A stretch of 64,000 nt of DNA from positions 16,055,501 to 16,119,500 of the forward strand of contig NC_134460.1 of the NCBI RefSeq assembly GCF_047948215.1, read 5' to 3'. The position numbers and the translations under genes are program-made. Below are positions 47,395 to 57,706 of this stretch, piece by piece. Position 1 is the first letter of the stretch. Each line of letters opens with the position of its first letter. The notes beneath the pieces were generated by a model, which saw only the letters and a program-made list of their open reading frames with translations, had not been told where the DNA came from and made no database searches. Origin of the DNA: Lycorma delicatula. Lineage: Eukaryota; Arthropoda; Insecta; Hemiptera; Fulgoridae.

Positions 47395-47675
47395 ACCCTC
47401 ATATCAACTCAGTTCACCAAGGCACAATTTGATGATGCTGATGATGATATGTATGACATGTAAACAAACGGTAGTCTTGTACAGATGTGTGGCCATTCCT
47501 GGGGCATGTGGTCGACTCAACCCAAACAATCAAAGTACACCGATATCCACTCTTTTAGATTTTAAATACGTACAAACGCAACTAACTTTTACTAGGATTT
47601 GAACCTAAGAACCTTCAACATCGAAAATAGCTGTTAAACAACTGATTTTAGACCACCCTGGTGGGCTAAATCTAC
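47395..47675 (-). mobile_element. tRNA-headed SINE related to family 1, minus strand
   Basis: On the minus strand: CCCACCAGGGTGGTCTAAAA (A-box region, about 47650-47669), GGTTCAAATCC (B-box, about 47596-47606), then GATATCGGTG, the GGTTGAGTCGACCACATG segment, CTGTACAAGACTACCG and CATACATATCATCATC. These are family 1 body blocks with considerable divergence and a different spacer between the boxes. It explains the frame at 47303-47602. Confidence 0.75.
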
Positions 47676-48330
47676 GTATATATCTCAAATAACAAAAAAT
47701 ATCCACCACCAACCAGCAACAGAAACCAAAAAAACTAACACCAAAAGATGACTTTCATGAGATCCCGTTTCATCAATCAATACAAAATTCCAAACTTACA
47801 TCAAACAATGAATAAATAAATAAAAACTAAAAATTTGGAAACATAAACCCTAATAACGACGAAACTTGAACAACAAGTGGAATGATTATCATTCCAGTTA
47901 GCACTGAGTTAAGTTTAAGTTTTGGATTTTTGTACTGATTGATGAAGCAGGATCTTATAAAAGTCAACTTTTGGTATTAGTTTTTTAGGTTTTTGTTACT
48001 GTGTTTGGTGAATTTTGTTCCCTGTTATTTGAGAATTTGTCATAGTGGTCAGTATGTTGATGATTAATTGAATTTTCGCAAAGTTATATATATGAGTTAA
48101 GAAACGAACTGTATGTAATCCAAAATTTAAATATTAGGTAGTAATAATGAAAGATGAAAATGATCAAAAAGATCATTAATGATCTTGATCATTTTAGATC
48201 AGGGTTCTGATCTAAAAGATCAGTTCATTAAAAGATCAAAATGTAATAATATGGTAATATGTTTAACTTCTCCAAATGTAAATATAAAATTAAATTTTAT
48301 TTTATTTTCATTTCATTAATAAAACTATAT
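47676..48330. other. AT-rich spacer with short GATC-rich hairpin
   Basis: 48187-48223 forms an imperfect hairpin (AGATCAG/CTGATCT core). Otherwise nothing recognised. Confidence 0.5.
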
Positions 48331-48823
48331 GTCACAACTGTGATTGATCTGTATTAAATGTATTGATCTGTATTACTAACCTGATAAATATGACAAGTAA
48401 ATATAATTAACAACCGATTACCCAGAGCTTATTAAAATGAGAACTCTATCAACAAGTTAAAGAAACACATTTCAGACATCACTGAAATTTAAAAACATTT
48501 GCCTTCGCACATTAACCATTTATCATTCACACACAACTTAAATCTATATAAATGAAATAGAAATAAATAGAGTTAGAAACAATTTTTTTATAACAGAACA
48601 CACTGAAATAGCAAAATATATATATATATATATATATGTATGTATTTTTGATTAATGATGAATGGTTAATTTTTAAATTTCAGTGATGTCTAAAATGTGT
48701 GTAGTTTAACTTGTTGATAGAGTTCTCATTTTAATAAGCTCTGGGTTGTTAATTATATTCACTTGTCATATTTATCAGGTTAGTAATTACAACCTGACCC
48801 AATACAGATTAATAACAGTTGTG

Positions 48824-48825
<2 letters not shown>
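48331..48825. repeat. ~0.5 kb foldback: arms of about 180 bp, (TA)n in the loop
   Basis: The left arm (48331 to about 48535) and the right arm (about 48645 to 48825) are reverse complements with few differences. The outer ends are GTCACAACTGT and its complement. Landmarks: GATAAATATGACAAGT at 48382 pairs with 48764-48779; GAACTCTATCAACAAGTTAA with 48703-48725; the ATCACTGAAATTTAAA segment with 48674-48689. A (TA)n at 48617-48637 lies in the loop. It resembles a long-TIR MITE or foldback element. No clear target duplication, as the right flank is a CA repeat. Confidence 0.85.
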
Positions 48826-48856
<31 letters not shown>

Positions 48857-48870
48857 CTCACTCTCTCTCT
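48823..48870. repeat. (CA)n-(CT)n microsatellite
   Basis: CA run followed by CT repeats, immediately outside the right arm of the foldback. Confidence 0.9.
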
Positions 48871-48931
48871 CATGAAATTAACAAGAGACAAAGCATGTTT
48901 GTTACAATATCCAATAATTATAAATACTTAC

Positions 48932-49057
48932 ATGATCTGGATATTCAATCTCTTCTTCTATCTTCACAGAGTGTAAACAATTAATTTCAAGTTCATCGTT
49001 TTACATGTTAAGCTTAAACTGTGGTGAAACTTCATCATTTAATGAGATCTCAGATTC
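48932..49057 (-). pseudogene. Exon-like segment of a zinc-finger gene (42 codons, one stop)
   Basis: On the minus strand, a T-rich tract and AAG at 49058 precede ESEISLNDEVSPQFKLNM-stop-NDELEINCLHSVKIEEEIEY, closing with PDH|gtaagt at 48932. Length 126 bp keeps phase. (V)KIEEEIEY is typical of the acidic linker exons found before C2H2 arrays in insects, and a C2H2 array lies 4.4 kb downstream on the same strand. The single in-frame TAA at codon 19 means either a pseudogene or a different acceptor downstream of it. Confidence 0.5.
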
Positions 49058-49169
49058 CTTTAAAAATAAGATAAAAGAAAAAACCTTACAAAATTTCCAA
49101 AATCAGTAAAATGGCTAGCCATTTACATTAACTAAAAACACCTGCAGTAAAAAGGTAAGATCACTCAAT

Positions 49170-50850
49170 GCCAGACTAAGACTAGAGGTTGGGAGGTGCT
49201 TCAGCAGCAACAGTCGCTTAGCGACCATGAAGTAATCTATTTTGAACTGGGGGCCTCATGGTCATGAGGGGTTGATGTATAAGTAAGAAGAGTGATTAGT
49301 GTGTTGGGCATTGAGAGGGTGTAACATATTGTACAAGAGTGTTTAGATCACCTCAGTGGCATTTCGCCGCCGTTTTTAACGGAGGTAATTTTGAAGGCTT
49401 GCCATATGCCGCTGGAGAAGGCATGACCAATAGATAAACTTGTATATTGGTGGTTGCCTGAGGTAGCGGCAGCTAGAAGGCCTGTTTTGGTGTAATAAGC
49501 GTCTACAGCAAGCAAATCATAGAGATGCGATGGAGGAGATTGATTTGGCACTGGAAGAATTAAAGAGGTGTCGGAAAGCTTTTAAGAAAGAAATTATGAG
49601 CAGTAAGAGAGAGAAGTGGCAGGGGTTGTGTGATCACCTTGATAACGACATATTTTTTTGATAGCGACATATGGGGAGACGCCTTCAAGATTGTTAGTAA
49701 AACGTTCAGGAGAGCGTTACCCGAATTGTTACCTGACTGCGTGGAGGTACTGTTCCCCAGGAGGCCATGTGAGGTATTGGAGGTGGTTGCTGCGGCAGAG
49801 ATTCCTCCATTTGTGAGATGGAATTAAGAAGTGCGGTGATGAAAATCAGTACGCGGAAAAGTCCGAAGAGAGATTATTAGCATCAGTGGCTAGGTCCGTT
49901 GTCTTGTACATTGTTCCAGCCTGGAGGAGAGCATTAGATAAGAAGATTGTGAGAACGAGATTGCTGGTCTCAAAACTGATCGTACCGAACAGTTTTGACG
50001 GAAGCAACTTTAGTAATAGCGGCCATGCCAACTTTAGATCTGTTAGCGAAGGAAGTAGTGGAGAGATCAGCGGGTGTGCCAAAAGGTCAAGATAAGCAAG
50101 ATACGTTCATTGGGAAAGGACGCAAATACGGAGCTGGACAAGAAGGCTGATCTCACAGATCAAACCATGGCTGGGCAGAAGGTATGGCAGTTAGCCTATG
50201 AGATGATGGAGTTCCTGTCCAGTCATGGCTGCTTCAACAAGCATCTGTGGAACAGAAAGAGGAGGAGGTCGGATGGGTGCCTCTTCTACGGAGTGATGCA
50301 GTGGAGCAGCACACAGTGTTCCATTGTGTCAGATGGGTGATGGAGAGGAGATAGATGGAGCATGTTATTGGTGTGATCACCACAGATAGCGTGGTGGAAA
50401 CAATGTTTTTTAATCGGAAAAATTGGGACACCATTTGCAATATGGTCATCGATATAATGAGAGCTAAAGCTAGGGAGGAGCTGGAAGATGAGGAGGATGA
50501 TAGGGAAATGGAGATTTGGGGTTTCTAGATTACGGGTTAGGTGGATAGCCCCTTTCTGGAGGCATGGAATGCCGAGGTGTCTTACAGCCGATGAGTGAAT
50601 GAGGATTCCAGGGGATTTGTTAAGGGGTTAAAATGAAAAAAACCAGAGTGCCGGGTGAAAGGTCATCTAGGGGGCCCTCCTCTTTCAGGCAAGGCATTAG
50701 GAAAGACCCAGTCCTGGCCTACCAGGTGCTGGGAATGACATAGCCAGGTCCAACATTGTCACTCAGGAGGTTAGAGGCAAAGGCACCCTTGGGATTGAGT
50801 CGTGCTTCATCGGTCTAGGTCTGGTCCCAAGAGGAAGGGATGAAAAAAAA
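49170..50850 (+). mobile_element. R1-clade-like element: linker and C-terminal parts, RT core deleted, with 3'UTR
   Basis: Frames give PPFLTEVILKACHMPLEK (49367-49420), LVYWWLPEVAAARRPVLV (about 49438-49490), ALEELKRCRKAF (about 49548-49590), KREKWQGLCDHLDND (49607-49650), DIWGDAFKIVSKTF and PDCVEVLFPRRPCE (49670-49780), ending at PPFVRWN. From there to about 50100 the RT palm is missing. Near 50195-50260 MEFLSSHGCFNKHLW and, after a shift, EQHTVFHCVRWVMERR (50305-50350) with VIGVITTDSVVETMF are the CCHC-like C-terminal domain of R1-type ORF2. 50530-50850 is a GC-rich 3'UTR ending in an A-run at about 50842. Inactive. The position, in a putative intron of the zinc-finger gene and not in rDNA, means it is not a site-specific 28S R1 copy. 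Confidence 0.75.
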
Positions 50851-50949
50851 GACTAAGACACTACTGCACAATCATTTCATTGGAAGTTCTATATCCAACT
50901 GAACATCTGACATTTGACAACAAACTTCTAATTAACAAAAAATGAATAC

Positions 50950-51310
50950 TCAGAAAAAGTCTTTCAGCCCATCGAAGACAGAAAAGAAGACACAATAATG
51001 AATGAACTTTACATGGAACATGGAGAAAATATTAGATTTAATCAGAAAAAGAAGAATCGCCTTTTATGGTCATCTACAAAGAATGAACACCCCAACAGGG
51101 TATTTATACACTATAAAAATCTAGAAACTAATAACAACTGAAACAGAGAAACTGAAAAAGAGAGAAAAAATGAAAATAATACAAGAAAACATCAAAGAAC
51201 ATTTACTATGGGAAAGAATTTCAAAATATTTCAGGTTTCCAGGAGAGAAAAAACCATAGAAGAAATATTTCTTACCTGGACAGAAGAAAAAATGTAAAAC
51301 TGGAAAATAA
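50950..51310 (+). pseudogene. Non-LTR element ORF2 C-terminal fragment
   Basis: ILDLIRKRRIAFYGHLQRMN (about 51028-51090) is the 'RR--F-GHL-RM' motif of RTE/CR1-like ORF2 tails, followed by NLETNNN and a K/E-rich tail with ERISKYFRFPGEKK. Stops and shifts present. The family appears to match the tail at 45.8 kb. Confidence 0.55.
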
Positions 51311-51459
51311 AAAAAGGAGATATGGAAGAAAAAGAAACTGAAAAAAGAAATAACATGTACATAAAATCAATTTGATTAAACAAGCGAGATTAAAACTAAA
51401 ACTCAATCAAACATAGATTGTGTAACTTATGACATCAAATATTGATATTAGTTATTTAA

Positions 51460-52065
51460 CCCCCTTAACGGTTTTTGACGAAATTACTCTGATGAACTTC
51501 GAATCCAAGAAGTAATAAGAAGTGTGAATTGTATCAAGAAATGGCAGAGCGAGTCGGAAGAACTAATGCCATCTCTTATATTAACATTTAATCTCCCGGT
51601 AATACCAGGAGCATCAAAATCTTGCTCGAAGATGGAGATCCGTGCTCGATGTGCTCAGGAAGGCCACAATGACAAAGACTGCCATGCGGATGAAAAATGT
51701 GTTAACTATAGTGGTTCACACGCAGCCCGCTCTTGAGACTGCCTAATTTTTAAAGAGGAAAAGGCGATTCTCAGACTTTCTAGCGAGCACAAGCTATCTT
51801 TTCTGGCTGCATGCAGAGAATACAGAAAAACACTTAAATTCACAGAACCTTGTTAATTTAGATGTATCTTTTGCCACTGCTGCGTCAAAACAAGCTCCCA
51901 TGAATTTAGGTATTAAGCAGTGTGGATCTTGCAATAAGCTGAAAAAACTTGTTCAGATGTTGTCTGATCAGGTTGCTTCACTTAAGGCCACTATTTCAGA
52001 GCTGAGGAAAATGAACAATAAGTCGTTAGTCACAGTTAGTGAATCCAATTGTAACATTACAATTG
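51460..52065 (+). pseudogene. I-like element ORF1 with zinc knuckles
   Basis: IQEVIRSVNCIKKWQSESEE (about 51508-51560), LMPSLILTFNLPVIPG, then a knuckle RCAQEGHNDKDC and KCVNYSGSHAARS (51645-51735) followed after a TGA by DCLIFKEEKAILRLSSEHKL and FLAACREYRKTL (to about 51835). This is the C-terminal half of ORF1 in I/LOA-like elements: CX2CX4HX4C knuckles, the R-C-P-(I/V)-(F/W)---K-I block and a trailing coiled segment (LKATISELRKMNNKSL, about 51985-52025). The first Cys of a knuckle is degraded (CARCAQ-type to RARCAQ). No ORF2 follows. Confidence 0.65.
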
Positions 52066-52079
52066 TGTTCCAATTGTGA

Positions 52080-52510
52080 CCACATTACAACTGTGACACA
52101 ACTGAAGGAGACAGACAAACTGAAACGACTTGATTATTGCAACCAGCTTCTCAAAAACATTGCTGGCGACATTTAGACCCATGTTGTATTTCATGTCAGA
52201 CGAGGCACGGCATTTTCATTTAAAAGACAATATTAATTCACAGATCACAAAGTACTAAATGGCAAGGAATCCTCACAAGATATTCGAGCGTTCACTTCAC
52301 GATGAGAAAATTGGTGTTACAAACCGTTTGCGGTAATTGTATAATGGGAACAATATTATTTGACCAGACTGTGAATACACAAGTTACCTCGCAATTTTCA
52401 AAGAATTCTATGCACAAGTAACTGATAATGAAAAAGAATACAGCTTCTTCCAAAAAGATGGAGTTACCTGTCACACATCAAACGTTCTGAAGGTGAACAT
52501 TTAACAAAAT
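52080..52510 (+). pseudogene. Mariner-superfamily transposase, catalytic fragment
   Basis: KRLDYCNQLLKN (about 52120-52155), then broken FTDHKVLNGKESS and a degraded FAVIV--EQYYLTRL stretch, and a good segment FKEFYAQVTDNEKEYSFFQK (about 52398-52458) with DGVTCHTSNVLK (52459-52494). 'FQ(Q)DGA--HTS' contains the second catalytic D of insect mariner-type transposases. The C-terminus (present elsewhere at 44.7 kb, possibly from the same family) is absent. Confidence 0.65.
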
Positions 52511-53058
52511 ATCAACACAAATGACATTTTGCATCAGACAACACTCAATATGAACAGTTGAGCACAAAAGTGCAGTGATGCCCAGGTAGCCATGTTAAAC
52601 ATCTTTTGTAACAATAAGGTATATAAATGCAACATTTAAATTAAGTTTTATGTTTTTCTTATTTAATTTATTCATATCATTTATCAAATTTCATTCCAAA
52701 ATAACCTACCAATTCTGCAGCGGTTACATTACGAGTGATTTTATGTTGCTCACCCTGTATTAAGGGATTTGTTAAACTAATTATAAAAGTAAATTTCTAC
52801 ACACTGTTTTTTTACACTATACTAATGTGTCACATTACTTTTTTTCTTACACTGTACATGTTCCAAATTTCTTTTTTATTTTAGGGACTTTTTTTTACTT
52901 CTACATTAATACTTTTTTTTACCCCTTTAAACATTAGAATGATATGTCCAGTGTATATTAAACTTTTTAATTTGTCTTTCCAGTTATCCAGATCTGGCCT
53001 AGCAAAGGTCAATCTAGATAACTGGTATTCCACTGTATGCAAAATCCATAACTCTTAC
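52511..53058. other. AT-rich spacer
   Basis: Nothing recognised. Confidence 0.5.
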
Positions 53059-53187
53059 CATTTCATTTTCCACTTTTACATTTTTTGATTTAACCGAGAT
53101 GGTCTCTTCAATTGATAAAGGATCTTTTGGAATATCACCATTAATCATATTAAACGGTTCCTCTTTCAGTTGTACTAAATCTACCTG
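53059..53187 (-). CDS. Internal exon, acidic linker of a zinc-finger gene (43 codons)
   Basis: The minus strand has a clean acceptor (tattgcag|cag, a tandem NAGNAG site at 53188-53190) and donor (atg|gtaaga at 53059). Between them an uninterrupted phase-neutral frame reads QVDLVQLKEEPFNMINGDIP, then KDPLSIEETISVKSKNVKVE and NEM. 'VQLKEEP' is the typical acidic, sumoylation-like linker of insect ZAD/C2H2 transcription factors, although short motifs alone are weak evidence. The next exon-like segment with the same design is 4 kb downstream (48932-49057) and a C2H2 array follows (44.5 kb). The tandem acceptor could add or drop one Q. Confidence 0.6.
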
Positions 53188-53259
53188 CTGCAATACAAAA
53201 CAATAAATGCTAAAAAAGTAAATATTTATAATTTTTTGTATAATTTGAAAAAAAAAAAA

Positions 53260-53600
53260 TAATCTGTACCTCTAATTCACTTACCACACACATTAACAGT
53301 ACAGCCACAGTCAAATTATTATTATTATGACTTTAATAAGCCAAATTTTGTATGGAAGAACCTAGAAAATGTTTCTTACACCAAATTTTATCATCCGAAT
53401 TTAAATGTTAAAAATGTCAAATTACTCAACTACAGATTATTCTACAAATTGTAATCTTTTACAATCAAATAATTTGTTAAACTGCTCCGGTAATTTTCCT
53501 CATTTAGTTTTTTCTAATCTTAGAAACATTGGTGTTAATATTGTCTACGGTAAAATTTTTGTTAGTCATAAATATACCTTTAAAGATAATGTTACCTAAA
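53260..53600 (+). pseudogene. LINE endonuclease fragment (paralogue of 46.1 kb)
   Basis: YYDFNKPNFVWKNLENVSYT (about 53318-53380; GDFN degraded to YDFN), then STNCNLLQSNNLLNCSGNFP and HLVFSNLRNIGVNIVYGKIF (53440-53560). The NxSGN-LDLVFSN pattern is the region before the final SDH of Jockey/I-type APE endonucleases; SHKYT replaces the SDHY-type catalytic motif. No RT follows. Confidence 0.6.
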
Positions 53601-54585
53601 ATTTTGAATTCTTATCTCATATCTAACAATACATACCAGATTATAAAAATAGGAATTATGTAAGATTCAAATTCTTTGACTGAAAGATAAATTCCAAACA
53701 ATAGTTATTTATTTGTTATGTTGCTACATAACCTTGAAGCTTGTGTGGAATATGGAAATGCAAGTTTGCAGCATAAGAATATTACATTGCCTGACCAGAA
53801 TTTGATATTAATCATGATACAGAAATTTTTGCGAGAAATTGGAATTATATTACAGTGGTCACTATGAAAAACGGGGCTAGTATTTAAACTACTGCATCCA
53901 AGTTAAAAATCCCACAATAAAAATTAAGGTATCATCAGTAAATGCAATTATTTTTTCACTACCTGGATTCGGCCAATTTTAGTTACAGTCATTTTTCTGA
54001 AAATTAGAGGCACGAAAAACGAATTTTTTGCAGTTTTTTTGTTGAGAATGTCGACTTAAATTGCTATAAAATCCAAACCGATAGAGATAAAAATTTTCTA
54101 CTTTTGAAAGTAGATTAAACAATTAGAAAAAATAAATTTTCAATAATATCAGACAGTAATTTTTTAGAATTTTTATTTATAGAGCTGAATTAATAAACAT
54201 TAGTATTTTATGGTGAGGATCATAATAATAGATTTTAATATAATATAAGGATTGAAGAAGCAGTCTCAGTGAGCAGAAAGTCTCAATACTGATTACAGTA
54301 TATTATTGATATTATGTCATTGTATATTAGTATAAATTAATTGCAATGCCAGTCTTCAGTCTGATGAGTTCATTATGCCCTTAGCTATGGTATCTAACAA
54401 GGTATATGATATTTTATTTCCATATGTTCAGTTCATGCTGTTTTTTTTTTATTTTATTTAACTGCTGCATTATGCCAAAGACAGTCTATAATAAGTTAAT
54501 TCGCATTTTTTTTATCAGGTTTTAAGTTATAGATTTTTTTTTTTGTAATTTTTCTGTAACTATGTAATATGTGTGAGAGTGTAAT
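53601..54585. other. Non-coding; short block shared with 46.2 kb
   Basis: 53795-53862 is related to 46228-46300, so the GDFN fragment and this block were duplicated together. The rest is unrecognised. Confidence 0.5.
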
Positions 54586-55290
54586 ATGAATGAGAGGGAA
54601 ACACTTTCATTTTCCAGTCAACATGGGCATACAATTAAAAGTAGTTCGAGAAATGTAATCTACAATGAATATAAATTTTTTCAAAAGCTATCCGACTTGG
54701 AATTCCGTAGCGTGATTTACTTTGATAAAGTTCGTGAACTCAATGCTGAAACACGCGGCATTAGTTGGAGATCAATACAAAGGATATGTAGGACAGCTAA
54801 GGAGTGCGATAGCAACAATAGTTGCGTTCAGTTTGAAACGCCAGGGAAAAATAGGACACAGAATGGAAATCTGTTACTGGACAATTTTAACAATCATGTA
54901 TTGTGCAGAAACATATATCAATAATACCTCTACCGTTCAGAATGAAATCCTTACCGTTAAGAAGTTCAAAGAGGAAATACGGGAAAAACTGAAAGCAAAT
55001 TTTATCATCTATAACCGTTCGTCGTATTGTGAAAAAAATTGGTTTCAAGACATTTCACAAATTAAAAGCGTCAAGTGGTGGTCGACGTATATTTTATCAT
55101 AAATTATTATTTTTATCATAAAAATTGGTTTATGAATGAAGTACAAATAACTTACAAGAAGGGAGTGCAGTAATAATAGATAACACAACTTATCTCCCTT
55201 TTGTGGTACTTAAAATTACCACAACAGCTGGAGGAAAGCTGAAATCAAACAGTAGCTTTAAGAAAAAGTGGTTGCTTGCCACCGCTTTTA
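54586..55290 (+). pseudogene. IS630/Tc1-like transposase, N-terminal domain retained, catalytic core decayed
   Basis: Frame 54586-54924 contains KSSSRNVIYNEYKFFQKLSD, LNAETRGISWRSIQRICRTA (a helix-turn-helix) and FETPGKNRTQNGNLLLDNFN. After a frameshift near 54915 it continues EILTVKKFKEEIREKLKANF and a decayed 'LLR-IGFK-K' segment (about 54950-55050). VIIDNTTY near 55158-55180 corresponds to the second catalytic D, and NSWRKAEIKQ (about 55226) to the segment after it. The LDETW block between them is deleted, and the C-terminus is missing. Same superfamily as 25.8-27.05 kb, but a separate lineage with a better N-terminus. Confidence 0.7.
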
Positions 55291-55984
55291 CAGATTTTTA
55301 AAAAAATTTCAGCATTCTAATAATATGTATAATGTTTACCGATAAGATTTTAATGCTTTTATGTAACCTGTTATTCTTTTTATGTAGATGTCTTTGATAG
55401 AAATATTGCGAATAATTGTAAAAATAAAAATAAATGAAAATAACAACACCAACAGTATAGTAATAATAATAATAATAATACTACTTACAAAAACTAAAAT
55501 TTTAAAGATATTTAACTAACAAAAGATATTTTGAACAAAAAGGACATTTCAGTAGATGCCAAAATTTGGCACTAAAATACAGTAATCAAACCAGAGGACC
55601 CGTTTGCTTCAGTGTTTTTCTTTATGATGCCCAGGGAAAAAAATGAAATATAGAAATAAAGTATAAAATCTAATAAGACAGCAACAGAATTAAAATAAAA
55701 TAAAAACTTAAAACCAAAAATTTTAATTCAAACTAAAATACTGAAAGCAATGACAAAATAAAAAACTTTAACTAAAATGTGAAACACAAAAATATACAAC
55801 TACTGTACATAAAAAATTTAAGCATACTATTATTAAAAATATGTAAAATACTAATACTTGGAAGAAATAAAAATACCCAGTCCAAAACTTCTTTATTACT
55901 GCCTGGACAATTTAAATTTACAATGCAAGGCCGCATAACAAATGTAATCCACAAGGATGTGGCACACAGTCAAGCAGCACTCTC
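55291..55984. other. AT-rich spacer with (AAT)n
   Basis: An AAT microsatellite lies at about 55459-55481. Nothing else recognised. Confidence 0.5.
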
Positions 55985-56400
55985 ATTGTACGTCCATACC
56001 ATAATCCCTTTCTTTTTACCCCATTTTCCCCTATCCCTTTCCTTTCCCCCTACGCCTTATTTTTTCTCCTTTCTATTTCCTTTTTTATTTTTCCCCTTTT
56101 TGATTTTCCCTATTTCCCTTTCTCTCTTTTTGCCGCGCGTAAATCGGTTCCGTAGTTTTTTAGTCTATACTGGATATATATATATCGAAAAAACTGAAAC
56201 TGAATAGTAAAAAATTTAGTACAGCGTGTTTTGCTTTTACGTCCAACAGATAGCGCTGTTTTTACCTGTCACATATTAGGTATATAAAAACACGCGCGTA
56301 TTCGAACGTAACGTTGTGTCAAAATTTCAAAACGATCGGTGAAGAACTTTCGGAGATTTATGATTTTGAACAAACGAACATCTACATTTTTATTTTTATA
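55985..56400 (+). mobile_element. Repeat element, family 2 (polypyrimidine + CGCGCGTAAATCGG block)
   Basis: A long C/T-rich tract (about 56000-56135) leads into CGCGCGTAAATCGGTTCC and TAGTTTTTTA, then a short TA run. The same order occurs at 61470-61640. GC-rich patches with TATATAAAAACACGCGCG at 56281 follow. Probably a non-autonomous element; the 142-codon frame across it is an artefact. Confidence 0.65.
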
Positions 56401-56514
56401 GATTATTTATATTTAACGTGTATTTTTGAACAGATTTTGATAATAGAAATGTAGTGTCTTACCTTTTTATATCTGTATCGTTTTCTTAAATTTTGGTTTT
56501 TTCAGCGGAAGAAA

Positions 56515-56585
56515 TGAGATATTTCTTTCTTTTCCTGTTTAGCCACCGGAAATTACCGTTCAGGTATTACTTCACAGGATGATAT
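56515..56585 (-). mobile_element. SINE family 1, 3' tail only, inverted
   Basis: The reverse complement reads CATACATATCATCCTGTGAA, AACGGTAATTTCCGGTGGCT and AAACAGGAAAAGAAAG, i.e. the last 70 bp of the family 1 SINE. Confidence 0.8.
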
Positions 56586-56591
56586 GTATGT

Positions 56592-56790
56592 GCCGGTTAT
56601 TTTTACACGGATTTGAATACTAGATCGTGGATACCGGTGTTCTTTGGCGGTTGGGTTTCGATTAACCACACATCTCAGGTATGAGAATATACAAGACTAC
56701 ACTTCATTTACACTCATACATATCATCCTCATTCATCCTCTGAAGAATTATCTAAACGGTAGTTACCGGAGGCAAAACAGGAAAAAGAAG
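56592..56790 (+). mobile_element. SINE family 1, 5'-truncated copy
   Basis: From GTTATTTTTACACGGATTTG to the AAACAGGAAAAAGAAG end, without the tRNA-like head. It abuts the inverted tail at 56515-56585. Explains the frame at 56644-56844. Confidence 0.85.
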
Positions 56791-56829
56791 GATGACATGT
56801 ATGATTGTAAATGTAACATGACTTCCGTG

Positions 56830-57045
56830 CTGTTAGAGAGGTAGCTCTCTAACAAGGTAAAGGTAGACTTTACCTGCTAGACTAAAAGTTCCAGATTCGA
56901 TACCCGGTTACATCTAGAAAATAGGACCTCAGAAATGGTCGGCCTGAGACTGTACAAGACTACATTCATTTACACTCGTACATATCATCCTCTGAAGTAT
57001 TATCTAAACGGTAATTACCGGAGGCTAAACAGAAAAAAAAGAAAA
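56830..57045 (+). mobile_element. SINE with a different head fused to the family 1 tail
   Basis: The tail (CCTGAGACTGTACAAGACTA, then ATATCATCCTCTGAAG and GGAGGCTAAACAG) is family 1. The head (about 56830-56915) is unrelated to the head at 34.66 kb but has a B-box-like AGATTCGATACCC. Could be a second tRNA-derived family sharing the tail, or a recombinant. Confidence 0.65.
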
Positions 57046-57254
57046 AGGTTAACCCGATTAAAAAAAACTGTAGGTACTGGGTTCGGCTCTTTGAATTAAC
57101 GTTTTTTTTTTTGTTTTTTTTTTTTTTAATATTTCATTCTTAATTTGCACATAAAAATAATTCTTAACCCGACAAGAAATTCAAAAACAAACAAAAAGCT
57201 TAAAGTTGGTTTAAGTTGTTTTATTTTATATTTTTGACTTTATTTCCTGCCACT

Positions 57255-57300
57255 GGGTAAAGGGATATATAAAAGCGATAAGACTCTGTTAACCTTGAAC
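57255..57300 (+). promoter_or_regulatory. TATA-box-like element, speculative
   Basis: GGATATATAAAAGCGAT with GC-richer DNA downstream resembles a core promoter. No gene is attached to it within view; it may belong to an element. Confidence 0.2.
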
Positions 57301-57542
57301 GTGCGTGATTGGAGTGAAAAACGGTTACATAACTGTGTACAGCAACAAAACGCTGATGAGACAGGGCGGCAACGAACTTTTATCTTCATCACGCATTATA
57401 AAAACAAATATTCATAATCTATTTTATCTTAAATAATTTATTAATATCAATCGACAACCTTAACATCCAGTTATTTTTTCTTTTTAATTATGAAATAAGG
57501 ATGGCAGTTAACGGTTTGGAAAGAAACATAGTTATTATTACT

Positions 57543-57706
57543 TCTTTTTTTTTAACCTCCGGGATCACCGTTAGGTATTACTTTCAGAGGATAGGATGAA
57601 TGATTTGTAGCGTGTGTGAAAATGCCATGCCTGACCGGGATTTGAACCCGGGATCTCCGGATGAAAGGCCGAGACCCTACCACTCGCGTCACGGAGGCCG
57701 GTTATA
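57543..57706 (-). mobile_element. SINE family 3, tRNA-derived, minus strand
   Basis: On the minus strand GGCCTCCGTGACGCGAGTGG (A-box region) and GATCCCGGGTTCAAATCCCG (consensus B-box) form a good tRNA-like head, with an acceptor-like CAGGCATGGCA. A short body with ATTCATCCTATCCTCTGAAA and a GGAGGTTAAAAAAAA end follows. The tail end resembles family 1. Head cloverleaf not intact enough to call a tRNA gene. Confidence 0.8.

Noticed and set aside
47303..47602. 99-codon plus-strand frame
   Set aside because: Lies antisense across a degenerate SINE.
49170..50850. Site-specific R1 element in 28S rDNA
   Set aside because: No rRNA sequence flanks it; R1-like clades also include non-rDNA families.
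55779..56207. 142-codon frame rich in F, P, L, S
   Set aside because: Product of a polypyrimidine tract in repeat family 2, not protein-like.
57640..57706. tRNA gene on the minus strand
   Set aside because: Good A- and B-boxes, but no complete acceptor stem or anticodon arm, and the tail continues as a SINE.
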